A stretch of DNA of 35,925 nucleotides from a virus (IMGVR_UViG_3300010885_005330:1-35925), one strand, 5' to 3'; positions 20,899 to 29,549 are shown, counted from the stretch's first letter. Notes: generated from the letters alone by a model not told the origin. Translations and numbers: made by a program.

Positions 20899-23118
20899 AT
20901 GGCACAAGACCCTACTGGAATCGTAGCAGCGGCAGCAGTCGCTGTCGGCGCGTCGAAAAAAGCCAAGAGCAGCGCAGACATTTTGGCGACAGCACGTTCC
21001 CGCCTCGATTTAGCAGTGTCTGCGTTGTCTGAGTCGCGCGAGGATGAAATTGACGACTTGAAGTTTTACGCTGGGTCACCAGACAACCATTGGCAGTGGC
21101 CTGCTGACGTGTTGGCGACTCGCGGTGCGGTGCAGGGCCAGACCATCAACGCTAGGCCATGCCTAACGATCAACAAGCTGCCGCAGCACGTTCGTCAAGT
21201 GACCAACGACATGCGTCAGAACCGGCCAGGCGCTAAAGTCATTCCAGTGGACGACAAAGCTGACATCCAAGTCGCTGAGATTTTCAACGGCATGATCCGG
21301 CACATTGAGTACATCTCGGACGCTGACGTTGCATATGACACGGCCTGCGAAAACCAAGTGGCTTACGGCGAAGGTTACATCCGCTTGCTGACTGAGTACT
21401 GCGACGACGACACGTTTAACCAAGACATCAAGATTGGCCGTGTCCGTAACTCGTTTTCAGTCTACATGGATCCAACGATTCAAGACCCAACTGGCGCAGA
21501 CGCCAAGTGGTGCTTCATTACCGAAGATGTGTCCAAAGCTGATTACATGCGTATGTATCCAGACGCAGCGCCTATCACAACGCTGCAATCGCTGGGCGTA
21601 GGTGATCAGTCAATATCGAACTGGCTCAATGAAGACACGATCCGCATTGCAGATTACTACTACGTAGACTACGACCGCACTACGCTGAACATGTACACCG
21701 GCAACGCCACAGCTTTTGAGGGCACGCCTGAAGACAAGATGTTGCGCGAAACATACGGTAAGCCAAAGCGTTCGCGTGAGGCTGACCGCCCACGCGTGCG
21801 GTACTGCAAGATCAACGGCTATGAAATCTTGGCCGAAAACGATTGGGCAGGCAAGTGGATTCCTGTGATTCGTATTGTTGGTAACGAGTTTGAAGTTGAT
21901 GGCCGCCTGTATGTGTCTGGTCTTGTGCGTAACGCCAAGGATGCTCAGCGCATGTACAACTACTGGGTTTCGCAAGAGGCTGAGATGTTGGCCTTGGCCC
22001 CTAAAGCACCATTTATTGCGTATGGTGGTCAGTTTGAAGGGTACGAAGACAAGTGGAAGTCTGCTAACACGACCAATTGGCCGTATCTGGAGGTCAATCC
22101 TGACGTTACAGATGGTCAAGGCAACGTGCTGCCACTACCACAACGGGCGCAGCCGCCAATGGCTTCTAGCGGCCTTCTGCAAGCCAAGGCAGGCGCTGCC
22201 GAAGACATCAAGGCTACAACCGGCCAGTACAACGCATCGTTAGGCCAAGGTGGCAACGAACGGTCTGGAAAAGCTATCCTTGCGCGTCAGCGTGAGGGTG
22301 ATGTCGGCACGTACCATTACGGCGACAACCTGACCCGTGGCGTTCGTCATATTGCACGCCAGTTGATTGATCTGATCCCTAAAATCTATGACACTCAGCG
22401 CATCGCCCGAACAATCGGTGAAGATGGCGAGACAAAGATGGCGAAGATTGACCCAGAGCAAACCGCACCAGTGCGGGAAGTTCGCAACGCCGAAAACATC
22501 GTCATTGACACGATCTACAACCCGAATATTGGCAAGTACGACGTAGTGGCAACCACTGGCCCAGGCTACGCAACCAAGCGTCAAGAAGCCTTGGCAGCAA
22601 TGGGCCAGATGCTGCAAGGAAACCCACAATTGTGGGCTGTGGCTGGAGACTTGTTTGTTAAAAACATGGACTGGCCTGGCGCACAAGAAATGGCAAAACG
22701 GTTTGCCAAAACCATTGACCCTAAGTTTCTTAGCGACGACCAACAGTCGCCTGAACTGCAAGCCGCGCAGCAGCAGATTCAAGCGATGGGTCAGCAGATG
22801 GATCAGATGGCCGGAATGTTGGACAATGTGCAGAGTTCTGAGATTGCACGCACAAATGAGATTAAAGAGTTTGAAGCAATGGTTAAAGCGTTTTCTGCCG
22901 AAACGCAGCGTATATCTGCGGTTCAAGCCAGCATGTCGCCAGAGCAGATTCAGGACATCGTCATGGGCACAGTTCACGGCATGATAACCAGCGGCGATCT
23001 TGTAAGCGAAATGCCTGGCCGCGAGTCAATGCAAGAAAATATGGGCGAGATGGGTAACATGCCACCGCCACAACAGCCTATGCAGCAACCTATGCCACCA
23101 CAAGGAATGCCACAATGA
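20899..23118 (+). CDS. Portal protein, P22-like (739 aa)
   Basis: The opening domain has DDLKFYAGSPDNHWQWPADV and CLTINKLPQHVRQVTNDMRQ, followed by GEGYIRLLTEY and the SFSVYMDPTIQDPTGADAKW region. I associate these with large P22-type portals. The end is a Gln/Met/Pro-rich tail after a coiled coil (about 620-690), corresponding to the barrel and tail region. The start at 20899 lies one base after the preceding stop. Twelve copies would form the DNA entry channel and bind the terminase and the gp4-like adaptor. The stop overlaps the next ATG (ATGA). Confidence 0.93.
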   Translation: MAQDPTGIVAAAAVAVGASKKAKSSADILATARSRLDLAVSALSESREDEIDDLKFYAGSPDNHWQWPADVLATRGAVQGQTINARPCLTINKLPQHVRQVTNDMRQNRPGAKVIPVDDKADIQVAEIFNGMIRHIEYISDADVAYDTACENQVAYGEGYIRLLTEYCDDDTFNQDIKIGRVRNSFSVYMDPTIQDPTGADAKWCFITEDVSKADYMRMYPDAAPITTLQSLGVGDQSISNWLNEDTIRIADYYYVDYDRTTLNMYTGNATAFEGTPEDKMLRETYGKPKRSREADRPRVRYCKINGYEILAENDWAGKWIPVIRIVGNEFEVDGRLYVSGLVRNAKDAQRMYNYWVSQEAEMLALAPKAPFIAYGGQFEGYEDKWKSANTTNWPYLEVNPDVTDGQGNVLPLPQRAQPPMASSGLLQAKAGAAEDIKATTGQYNASLGQGGNERSGKAILARQREGDVGTYHYGDNLTRGVRHIARQLIDLIPKIYDTQRIARTIGEDGETKMAKIDPEQTAPVREVRNAENIVIDTIYNPNIGKYDVVATTGPGYATKRQEALAAMGQMLQGNPQLWAVAGDLFVKNMDWPGAQEMAKRFAKTIDPKFLSDDQQSPELQAAQQQIQAMGQQMDQMAGMLDNVQSSEIARTNEIKEFEAMVKAFSAETQRISAVQASMSPEQIQDIVMGTVHGMITSGDLVSEMPGRESMQENMGEMGNMPPPQQPMQQPMPPQGMPQ

Positions 23119-23477
23119 AAGCCGCTGAATTTGTAGGTCTGCTATTTTTGGCAAGAGATGTCACCCACTCGGTGCATCTCAACACTAGAAGCTATTCCAA
23201 GCATGTTGCGTTAAACATATTCTATGATCGCATCATAGGCGTTGCGGATGACTTTGCAGAAGCGTACCAAGGACGGTACGGTCTGATTGGCCCGATTGCG
23301 TTACATTCGGCTAAAAAAACAACCAACGTAATTGAATTTTTAGAAGACTCGCTTAAACAGATCGAAGACGCGCGGTACGAAGTGTGTGATAAATCAGACA
23401 CTTCGTTGCAGCAATTGATTGACAATGTCATCGAAGTTTATTTGCGAACGCTCTACAAATTGAAATTTTTGGCGTAA
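23115..23477 (+). CDS. DUF5856-like helical protein (120 aa)
   Basis: The sequence shows EFVGLLFLARDVTHSVHLNT, SYSKHVALNIFYDRIIGVAD and DDFAEAYQGRYGLIGPIALH. This resembles a phage family with a ferritin-like four-helix layout bearing spaced His, Glu and Asp residues. Those could bind metal. Coupled to the portal by ATGA. The role in the virion or infected cell is unknown. Confidence 0.8.
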   Translation: MKAAEFVGLLFLARDVTHSVHLNTRSYSKHVALNIFYDRIIGVADDFAEAYQGRYGLIGPIALHSAKKTTNVIEFLEDSLKQIEDARYEVCDKSDTSLQQLIDNVIEVYLRTLYKLKFLA

Positions 23478-23497
23478 TTTAAGCGCTATGTTATATT
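23469..23497 (+). promoter_or_regulatory. Internal sigma70-like promoter
   Basis: TTGGCG (23469-23474), a 17-base spacer and TGT-TATATT (extended -10, 23492-23497) form one of the best promoters in the window. It is followed by AAGGAG (23506-23511) six bases before ATG 23517. It would boost the receptor-binding, scaffold and coat genes independently of the terminase transcript. The -35 box lies over the last codons of the preceding gene. Confidence 0.65.
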
Positions 23498-23516
23498 TAA
23501 GGCACAAGGAGCCATC

Positions 23517-23819
23517 ATGGAACTTTTAAACCCTCTAGCCGATACGGTGTTCCCCGCAGCAACTGTTTCGTACTCGGGCACGGCTGGATCGACTTCTACT
23601 TGGGCCGCAGGCCCACAAGGCGTTGTGGTGTGGTCAACGACCCCCGCCTACGTCGTAGTCGGTGAGGGCGTCACTGCTACTACCGCCAGCACACCTATTC
23701 CAGCTTTTACACCCATTCCATTTGTTGTGCCTAATGGCACTGGTGGACAGTGGCGGGTGAGTGCTATTCAGGTATCAGCGACCGGATCAATCTACTGCAA
23801 AGCGGTAAACATTCGATGA
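23517..23819 (+). CDS. Small beta-rich virion protein (100 aa)
   Basis: An optimal AAGGAG precedes the start. The protein is Val/Thr/Ala/Pro-rich beta sequence without charge clusters (FPAATVSYSGTAGSTSTW, TPIPAFTPIPFVVP). The composition is that of a surface or fibre-associated structural protein. It is the first gene of a set of small virion proteins and is coupled by ATGA to the next. Confidence 0.72.
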   Translation: MELLNPLADTVFPAATVSYSGTAGSTSTWAAGPQGVVVWSTTPAYVVVGEGVTATTASTPIPAFTPIPFVVPNGTGGQWRVSAIQVSATGSIYCKAVNIR

Positions 23820-23980
23820 GTTTCGGTGTCGCGCTCAGAAATGCTGTGTCAATCGGGCTTGGCGGCATCGCCACGCTATTCTCAGGCACGTTTGACGCCA
23901 GCTTGACGGTAGACAATCTGCTGACTGAATCCGACGCGAACATTGTGCAAGAAAATGGCGATTATATTCTTTTGGAGTGA
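23816..23980 (+). CDS. Small protein with LLTE...LLE motif (54 aa)
   Basis: Starting at the ATGA overlap (23816), the product begins MSFGVALRNAVSIGLGGIAT, an amphipathic or membrane-prone segment. It ends with LLTESDANIVQENGDYILLE. That ending is closely similar to a motif found twice in the gp10-like tail protein (31066-32721), suggesting a shared folding or docking module. The function is unknown. Confidence 0.7.
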   Translation: MSFGVALRNAVSIGLGGIATLFSGTFDASLTVDNLLTESDANIVQENGDYILLE

Positions 23981-23984
23981 TTAG

Positions 23985-24797
23985 ATGGCTGACTTAAAAA
24001 TTTCCCAGTTGCCAGCGGCAACAACACCTCTTACTGGCACTGAAGTTTTACCTATTGTTCAATCAGGTACAACTAAACAGGCGACTGTTGCTAACGTGTT
24101 GGCAAGCGCTGCGGTTCTTGGCGCTAACACTTTTACCGCCGCGCAAGAATGGGCTACGGGCACAGCCATAACAAGCGCGACTACGATAAACCTTAACACT
24201 GCCACGGGCAACCGCGTCCACATTACCGGCACAACGGCAATTACCACGGTTACTTTGACGCGCGGCCCACGCACTTTAATTTTTGATGGCGTTTTGACAT
24301 TAACGCATAACGCCACGACCAACAATTTGCCAGGCGCTGCCAATATTACTACGGCAGCAGGCGATCGGGCTATCTATGAAAGCGATGGCACTACGGTTTA
24401 TTGCGTAAGCTACATCAAGGTGAACGGTACAGCTACAGTACCAGGGGCTACGTTACTTGCCAACACATTTACCGGCGCTCAGATTGGCACTGTGACCGCG
24501 CTAACGTCAAGTGGCGCTTCAGTTGCTATTAATCTTGCGACCAACAATAATTTTTCGTACACAACGGCTGAAAGCAGCACGCTTGCAGCGCCATCTAATC
24601 CAGTTGCCGGACAGTCTGGCGTTATTACCATTACGCAAGGCGCTACGGCACGCACTTTAGCATATAACACGTTCTGGAAATTTCCTGGTGGGACTGTGCC
24701 AACATTGACCGCGACAGTCGGCGCGGTGGATGTATTTGCCTACAGCGTTGAATCAGGGAGCCGCTGCACATGCCAGTTAATTAAGGATGTGAAATGA
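23985..24797 (+). CDS. Tail or head fibre-like protein (270 aa)
   Basis: The N-terminus MADLKISQLPAATTPLTGTE, followed by VLPIVQSGTTKQATVANVL, is a common opening of phage fibre and appendage proteins, where it forms a trimeric attachment part. The rest is Thr/Ala-rich beta-helix-like sequence with a duplicated ANTFT-containing segment (about 48 and 160). It lacks a visible enzyme domain. Receptor binding or decoration is inferred. The stop overlaps the next start by ATGA. Confidence 0.78.
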   Translation: MADLKISQLPAATTPLTGTEVLPIVQSGTTKQATVANVLASAAVLGANTFTAAQEWATGTAITSATTINLNTATGNRVHITGTTAITTVTLTRGPRTLIFDGVLTLTHNATTNNLPGAANITTAAGDRAIYESDGTTVYCVSYIKVNGTATVPGATLLANTFTGAQIGTVTALTSSGASVAINLATNNNFSYTTAESSTLAAPSNPVAGQSGVITITQGATARTLAYNTFWKFPGGTVPTLTATVGAVDVFAYSVESGSRCTCQLIKDVK

Positions 24798-25822
24798 TAG
24801 TCGGTGGGATACCTATGCTATTTGGGGGCGCAAGCGCGGCATACGTTGCTGTTGCTCACGGCACAGCCCCTAATGTTTCTGCTTATCCTTGGTCTAGTGC
24901 TGGTTTTGGAACTAAGTTTGCTGACCCATCTACTCAACCATCTAGTACTGGAAACGGCGTCGCGTTTTCCCCCGCCAATACTCAAATAGCGGTAGCTAAC
25001 GATGGCGGTATTGGTGTCACAGCTTACCCTTGGAGTATATTAGGCTTTGGAACTAAGTTTGATAACCCAACTACAGGCGCAGATAGCGATGGTAACGGCG
25101 TAACATTTTCGCCTTCTGGTACTCAAATAGCAGTCTGCCATCTTTCGTCTCCTTACGTTTCTGCCTATCCTTGGTCTAGTTCAGGTTTTGGGACTAAATA
25201 TACTAACGCCTCGCCATTACCTCCTAATACTTGTTACAGCGCAGCATTTTCGCCTGCTGGCACTCAAATAGTTATAGCCCACGGCTCATCTCCTTTTGTT
25301 GCTGCTTATGCTTGGTCTGGATCAGGTTTTGGAGCAAAGTTTGCTGATCCTGCTACTCTGCCTGATGGTACTGGCCGAGGCGTAGCATTTTCTGCATCAG
25401 GAACGCAAGTAGCAATTGCTCACGCCACATCACCTTATGTTTCTGCCTATCCTTGGTCTGGTTCAGGTTTTGGAACTAGATTTGCTGACCCTGCTACGCC
25501 GCCTGCTGGTAGTGGACAGGGCGTAGCAATTTCCCCCGCCGGTACTCAGATAGCTATAGCTCACAGCGGGACTCCTTATGTTTCTGCGTATCCTTGGTCT
25601 GGATCAGGTTTTGGAACCAAGTTTTCTAACCCACTTACTTTGCCTACGGGTAATAGCCGAGGTGTAGCATTTTCTTCAACAGGAACAGAAATAGCTATAG
25701 CTCATGACACCTCCCCTTATGTTTCTGCATACCCTTGGTCTGCTTCAGGTTTTGGAACTAAGTTTACCAACCCTGCTACGCCGCCTGCTGGCACTGGCAA
25801 TGGCGTAGCATTCTCAAACTAA
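24794..25822 (+). CDS. Seven-bladed beta-propeller protein, WD40-like repeats (342 aa)
   Basis: After an 18-residue leader the protein is built of repeats carrying VAFSPAGTQIAIAH, then SPYVSAYPWSGSGFGTKF and a Pro/Gly/Thr linker. Six complete units of exactly 47 residues (56-337) follow a partial unit lacking its first strand (about 19-55). The C-terminus stops at VAFSN, which would supply that missing strand. This is the 'velcro' closure of a seven-bladed propeller. There is no catalytic motif; a receptor- or glycan-binding virion protein is most likely from its place beside fibre genes. Related propellers occur in aquatic viral sequences as I recall, but their role is not established. Confidence 0.85.
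   Translation: MIVGGIPMLFGGASAAYVAVAHGTAPNVSAYPWSSAGFGTKFADPSTQPSSTGNGVAFSPANTQIAVANDGGIGVTAYPWSILGFGTKFDNPTTGADSDGNGVTFSPSGTQIAVCHLSSPYVSAYPWSSSGFGTKYTNASPLPPNTCYSAAFSPAGTQIVIAHGSSPFVAAYAWSGSGFGAKFADPATLPDGTGRGVAFSASGTQVAIAHATSPYVSAYPWSGSGFGTRFADPATPPAGSGQGVAISPAGTQIAIAHSGTPYVSAYPWSGSGFGTKFSNPLTLPTGNSRGVAFSSTGTEIAIAHDTSPYVSAYPWSASGFGTKFTNPATPPAGTGNGVAFSN
24959..25819 (+). repeat. Coding tandem repeat, 141-bp period
   Basis: Six in-frame units of exactly 141 bp, plus a 15-bp start of a seventh, encode the propeller blades with no length change between units. The DNA copies differ at many third positions, so they are old or diversified rather than freshly duplicated. They are protein repeats, not a CRISPR array. 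Confidence 0.9.
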
Positions 25823-25830
25823 ACGTAAAA

Positions 25831-26136
25831 ATGAAATATACCCAACTACCCCAAACTTATTGCGACGATGTACTTGCAGAGGCTATCTACGCGCGTGAAG
25901 TTGAGTTCTTTCACTATTCATTTGATAAGACAAATTTTGTCAAACTGCTGCAAGACTTACCACTTGGCGATTACCGAGCTAATATTGAGCAGCGGCTTAC
26001 TAGCACAATTGAACAAATGACAAATGTAGAAAACATTTACAACGCTCTATTAGCGCAAGTAACTGATGCAGAAGCGCACGCTGCGGCTATTTTACGGACG
26101 ACTGAAAAAAGGAAAAATCATGTTCTTGCTAAATAA
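25831..26136 (+). CDS. Hypothetical helical protein in the fibre region (101 aa)
   Basis: The protein begins MKYTQLPQTYCDDVLAEAIY and is helical and acidic to about residue 85, with a basic end. It overlaps the tail assembly protein start by 17 bases. Small helical proteins next to fibre genes are often chaperones, which is a reasonable but unproven guess. No membrane segment is seen. Confidence 0.7.
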   Translation: MKYTQLPQTYCDDVLAEAIYAREVEFFHYSFDKTNFVKLLQDLPLGDYRANIEQRLTSTIEQMTNVENIYNALLAQVTDAEAHAAAILRTTEKRKNHVLAK

Positions 26137-26539
26137 TGTCAAGGTTCACCAAGATATTCAGCGCACCATTGGCGATGTGCAATACCCCGCCGGTTGGTTT
26201 AGCAATGCCGAAGCGCGTGCTGTAGTTGGAATGATTGAAGTGCCTGATCCTGTCAGGCCAGACGACAGCCTTTACACATCTGTTGAAAATCCAGATGGTA
26301 GCTATACAGCAACATCGCGCAGCGCGGACAATATCGCTGCATACAAAGCTGCTAAAGATGCAGAGCAAGCCAAGTCAGTACGCCGGACTCGTAATGACAA
26401 ACTTACTCAATCCGATTGGACACAGCTTGCCGACAGCACTGCGGATAAGGCAGCTTGGGCAACCTACCGCCAAGCATTGCGCGACATTACACTGCAAGCT
26501 GGTTTTCCGTGGACTGTTATTTGGCCTGATGCTGCGTAA
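26120..26539 (+). CDS. Tail fibre assembly chaperone-like protein (139 aa)
   Basis: ATG 26120 has AAAAAAGG upstream. The C-terminal part, RRTRNDKLTQSDWTQLADST followed by WATYRQALRDITLQAGFPWT and a terminal WPDAA, is the signature of the phage tail assembly chaperone family (Phage_tail_APC). The N-terminal 70 residues are a small beta domain. It probably helps fold or attach the neighbouring fibre or spike proteins. The longer in-frame start at 26066 lies inside the previous gene. Confidence 0.85.
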   Translation: MFLLNNVKVHQDIQRTIGDVQYPAGWFSNAEARAVVGMIEVPDPVRPDDSLYTSVENPDGSYTATSRSADNIAAYKAAKDAEQAKSVRRTRNDKLTQSDWTQLADSTADKAAWATYRQALRDITLQAGFPWTVIWPDAA

Positions 26540-26541
26540 TC

Positions 26542-27021
26542 ATGGTTGCTACTCTTAGCCCATCACCTAAAACGCAGTTTTTTACGGCTGCGGGTATACC
26601 CTTAGTAGGTGGAAAACTGTTTACATACGCCAGTGGCACAACTGTGCCCTTGGCTACATATACAGATAGCACCGGCGTCACTGCAAACGCAAACCCCGTC
26701 ATCTTAGATTCGCGCGGCGAAGCAAACGTATGGCTTGGCCCTTCGCGTTACACATGGCTGCTTAAAGATTCATTAGACAATCTAATCTGGACTGCGGCTG
26801 GCGTCAACAGCAGCCCAAGCGCTCAAAGTGCTACAACAATTGCTGCTGCCGCGCAAACAGTGTTTACCGTTCAAGAATACGGCCTTGGTGGCTATCTGAT
26901 GGTGATTGTTGATGGACTCGTAAAAGAGTTTAATTACGACTATACTGAAACTAACACGACGACAATTACTTTTGGCACTGGCCTTAACGCCGGTCAACGA
27001 GTAGTGACCCGAATGCTATAA
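26542..27021 (+). CDS. Tailspike/fibre N-terminal-domain protein (159 aa)
   Basis: The sequence LSPSPKTQFFTAAGIPLVGG, then LATYTDSTGVTANANPVILD and RGEANVWLGPSRYTWLLKD, is the conserved head-binding or particle-attachment domain of many tailspikes. Residues about 100-159 form a second beta domain (GGYLMVIVDGLVKEFNYDY). No depolymerase or beta-helix domain follows, so this is a short adaptor or a truncated spike. It would link a receptor-binding protein to the tail. Confidence 0.82.
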   Translation: MVATLSPSPKTQFFTAAGIPLVGGKLFTYASGTTVPLATYTDSTGVTANANPVILDSRGEANVWLGPSRYTWLLKDSLDNLIWTAAGVNSSPSAQSATTIAAAAQTVFTVQEYGLGGYLMVIVDGLVKEFNYDYTETNTTTITFGTGLNAGQRVVTRML

Positions 27022-27033
27022 ACAACAACCGTA

Positions 27034-27065
27034 CCGATGAGGTTCATCGGGGAATCCAAGGATTC
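27034..27065 (+). other. Two adjacent hairpins in the scaffold leader
   Basis: CCGATGA (27034-27040) pairs with TCATCGG (27044-27050) around GGT. GAATCC (27052-27057) pairs with GGATTC (27060-27065) around AA. The second hairpin contains AAGGA, the ribosome-binding sequence of the scaffold gene starting at 27070, so folding would hide it. Neither is followed by a T-run. This may be a translational control element. Confidence 0.55.
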
Positions 27066-27069
27066 ATGA

Positions 27070-27855
27070 ATGACTGAAGAAGTCCAAGCCCTAGCGGAAG
27101 TAGACTCCGCGCCAGCGAAGGTTGTGACGGCCACACCTGAAGTTGCAGCAAATTTGCCGGAAGTAGCTGAAAATCAGCCCACCAAGACATTCTCGCAAGA
27201 GGAACTTGACGCTGCTATTGGCAAGCGCCTCGCAAGAGAACAGCGCAAATGGGAACGCGATCAAGTCGCTAGGCAAGCAGAAGTGCAAGCCAAGCAAGTT
27301 GTATCAAAGGATATTCCGTCTATCGACAATTTTGACAGTCCGGACGCCTATGCAGAAGCATTGGCCGTTAAAAAGGCTGAAGAACTAATCGCTACGCGTG
27401 ACCGCCAGATACATCAAGCTGAAGTCGTAGAGGCATATAACGAACGTGAAGAAAAAGCACGGGATAAGTACGACGACTTTGAAGACGTTGTTTACAATCC
27501 CAAGCTGCGAATCACTGACGTCATGGCTGAATCGATTCAATCATCTGACAACGGCCCCGATCTAGCCTACTGGCTGGGATCAAATCCGAAGGAAGCTGAA
27601 CGCATCTCCCGCATGTCGCCTATGTTGCAGGCAAAGGAAATCGGAAAGATTGAAGTCAGGTTGGCTGACAGTCCTCCGGTAAAGAAATCAACTTCTGCGC
27701 CGACGCCTATTAGTCCGGTAACTGCGCGGTCTTCGGGAAGCCCGAGTCATGACACGACTGACCCACGGTCAATCAAAACCATGACTACATCGGAGTGGAT
27801 TGAAGCCGAACGCAATCGCCAGATTCGTAAGCACGAAGCACAACGCAACCGCTAA
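27070..27855 (+). CDS. Scaffolding protein (261 aa)
   Basis: The protein is acidic at the N-terminus, then strongly helical and charged (KTFSQEELDAAIGKRLAREQ at about 39-58), with a Ser/Thr/Pro-rich linker (about 205-240). It ends in a short very basic helix (EAERNRQIRKHEAQRNR). This is the P22-type scaffold architecture, in which the basic C-terminal helix binds the coat protein. It lies directly before the coat gene, as expected. The ATG three bases upstream (27067) meets a stop after three codons, so 27070 is the start. Confidence 0.9.
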   Translation: MTEEVQALAEVDSAPAKVVTATPEVAANLPEVAENQPTKTFSQEELDAAIGKRLAREQRKWERDQVARQAEVQAKQVVSKDIPSIDNFDSPDAYAEALAVKKAEELIATRDRQIHQAEVVEAYNEREEKARDKYDDFEDVVYNPKLRITDVMAESIQSSDNGPDLAYWLGSNPKEAERISRMSPMLQAKEIGKIEVRLADSPPVKKSTSAPTPISPVTARSSGSPSHDTTDPRSIKTMTTSEWIEAERNRQIRKHEAQRNR

Positions 27856-27871
27856 CATTTAAAGGACTTTT

Positions 27872-29083
27872 ATGTCAAACAGCATTCTTACGATCGACAT
27901 GATCACCCGCAAGGCTCTGGAAATTCTGGAGAATAACCTTGTTTTGACCCGCAACGTAAACCGTCAGTACGACGACAGCTTCGCTGTTGAAGGCGCTAAG
28001 ATCGGTTCTACACTGCGTATTCGTTTGCCTGACCGCGCTCTGGTTACAGACGGCGCGGCCCTGCAAGTTCAGGACGACAACGAGCAGTTCACTACTCTGA
28101 CCGTCGCTAACCAAAAGCATATCGGTGTCAACTTCACATCTGCTGAACTGACCATGCAGTTGGACGACTTTGCAGAACGTGTTCTTAAGCCACGTATTTC
28201 GCAGTTGGCTTCCAGCATTGATGCTGACGTCGCTAATGCGTACAAAACCATCGGTAACACCGTTGGTACGCCAGGCACTACGCCTTCGACTTCTTTGGTG
28301 CTGTTGCAAGCCCAGCAGAAGCTCAACGAGAACGCAGCTACTATGTCGCCACGTTACGCTACCGTCAACCCTGCTGCTAACGCTGGCTTGGTTGAAGGCA
28401 TGAAAGGTCTGTTCAACCCAACAGACACGATCAGCAAGCAGTTCCGTAACGGCATGATGGGCACTGGCGTGTTGGGCTACGACGAGATTAATATGTCTCA
28501 GTCGATCAAGCAGCACACCACTGGCTCACGTAGCGCCAGCGCTTCCACACTGGTCAAGACACCTGGTGTCACTGCCGAAGGTTCATCGACCATTCTGTTG
28601 GAGCAGGGTTCTGTAACCACGACCATTAAAGCTGGTGACGTGTTCACGATCAGCGGCTCTAACGCTGTCAACCCACAGACCCGTGAAACCACTGGTTCGC
28701 TGTTCCAATTCGTTGCTTTGGCTGATGCCACCGCTTCGTCTGGCACATGGACTGTGACCGTGGCGGCTATGTACTCTGCTGCTCACGCGCTGGCTACTAT
28801 GGATGTGTTGCCTGCAACTGGCGGCGTTGTGACCTTCGTGGGCGCTGCTTCTACTGCTTACGCACAGAACTTGGTTTACCACAAAGACGCTATCACCTTT
28901 GCTACAGCCGACTTGCTGTTGCCACAAGGTGTTGACATGGCTGCCCGTGCGGTTCACAACGGCATCAGCCTGCGTATCGTTCGTCAGTACGACATCAACA
29001 ACGACCGTATGCCTTGCCGTATTGACGTGTTGTATGGCTTCAGCACGATCCGTCCACAAATGGCTTGCCGCATCTGGGGCTAA
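27872..29083 (+). CDS. Major capsid (coat) protein, P22 gp5-like (403 aa)
   Basis: AAAGGA lies before ATG 27872. The protein has a P22 coat-type N-terminus (ITRKALEILENNLVLTRNVN), the region GAKIGSTLRIRLPDRALVTD, and a Thr/Val/Ala-rich beta insert around 230-330. It is close to the length of P22 gp5 (430). Hundreds of copies would form the icosahedral shell. Codon choice is noticeably uniform (many CTG, GCT, CGT), as in highly expressed genes. It is followed by a strong terminator. Confidence 0.93.
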   Translation: MSNSILTIDMITRKALEILENNLVLTRNVNRQYDDSFAVEGAKIGSTLRIRLPDRALVTDGAALQVQDDNEQFTTLTVANQKHIGVNFTSAELTMQLDDFAERVLKPRISQLASSIDADVANAYKTIGNTVGTPGTTPSTSLVLLQAQQKLNENAATMSPRYATVNPAANAGLVEGMKGLFNPTDTISKQFRNGMMGTGVLGYDEINMSQSIKQHTTGSRSASASTLVKTPGVTAEGSSTILLEQGSVTTTIKAGDVFTISGSNAVNPQTRETTGSLFQFVALADATASSGTWTVTVAAMYSAAHALATMDVLPATGGVVTFVGAASTAYAQNLVYHKDAITFATADLLLPQGVDMAARAVHNGISLRIVRQYDINNDRMPCRIDVLYGFSTIRPQMACRIWG

Positions 29084-29090
29084 ACCGAAT

Positions 29091-29111
29091 GGGGCTCCGG
29101 CCCCGTTTTTT
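29091..29111 (+). terminator. Intrinsic terminator after the coat gene
   Basis: GGGGC (29091-29095), TCCG, GCCCC (29100-29104), then G and six T. It lies seven bases after the coat stop and is the first of three similar terminators. Confidence 0.88.
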
Positions 29112-29134
29112 AAAACTTTTTTAAGGAAATTATC

Positions 29135-29542
29135 ATGGCTATTCCTAATGGCGCAGGCGGTTATCAAGTTGGTGCAGGCAACCGCGCCGAAACTATTATG
29201 GGCGCGATGGCTGCCCCCCAGACAGCTACGGCTACTGCAACCCTGACAGCAGCGCAAATTGTTAACGCAATGTTGGTGGCTAACCCTAGCGCAACCGCTG
29301 CAACATACACGTTGCCTACTGGCGTTTTGATTGACGCTGCTGTTCCTAATGCTACTGTTGGCAGCACTTTTGACTTGTCAATTGTCAACATTGGCACTAG
29401 CTCCGGCGCGGTCACATTGGCTGTTAGCACTGGTGTAACTGACGGCGGCAACGCTGTGGTTGCTATCGCTGTGACAACTAGCTCGTTGTATCGTTTCCGT
29501 AAAACGGGCGATGGCACTTACGTTGTGTATCGTTTGGGCTAA
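29135..29542 (+). CDS. Beta-rich capsid decoration-like protein (135 aa)
   Basis: AAGGAAA precedes the ATG. After a Gly/Ala-rich N-terminus, the sequence is Thr/Val/Ala beta structure (ATYTLPTGVLIDAAVPNATV, GSTFDLSIVNIG) ending in a short positive segment (YRFRKTGDGTYVVYRLG). Position directly after the coat gene, its own terminator and composition suggest a surface decoration or cement protein, inferred. Confidence 0.75.
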   Translation: MAIPNGAGGYQVGAGNRAETIMGAMAAPQTATATATLTAAQIVNAMLVANPSATAATYTLPTGVLIDAAVPNATVGSTFDLSIVNIGTSSGAVTLAVSTGVTDGGNAVVAIAVTTSSLYRFRKTGDGTYVVYRLG

Positions 29543-29549
29543 ACCTAAT

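Noticed and set aside
22240-22977. 245-codon minus-strand frame opposite the portal gene
   Set aside because: Antisense shadow with low-complexity His/Leu/Cys-rich translation; the portal is unambiguous.
24959-25819. Regular repeats that could be mistaken for a CRISPR array or a minisatellite
   Set aside because: The period is 141 bp, in frame, and codes for propeller blades; there are no short identical repeats with unique spacers.
27034-27050. CCGATGA stem resembling part of a hammerhead ribozyme core
   Set aside because: The conserved CUGAUGA...GAAA arrangement and the three-stem layout are missing.
28583-29257. 224-codon minus-strand frame opposite the coat gene
   Set aside because: Antisense shadow produced by the biased codon use of the coat gene, and it runs through the coat terminator.
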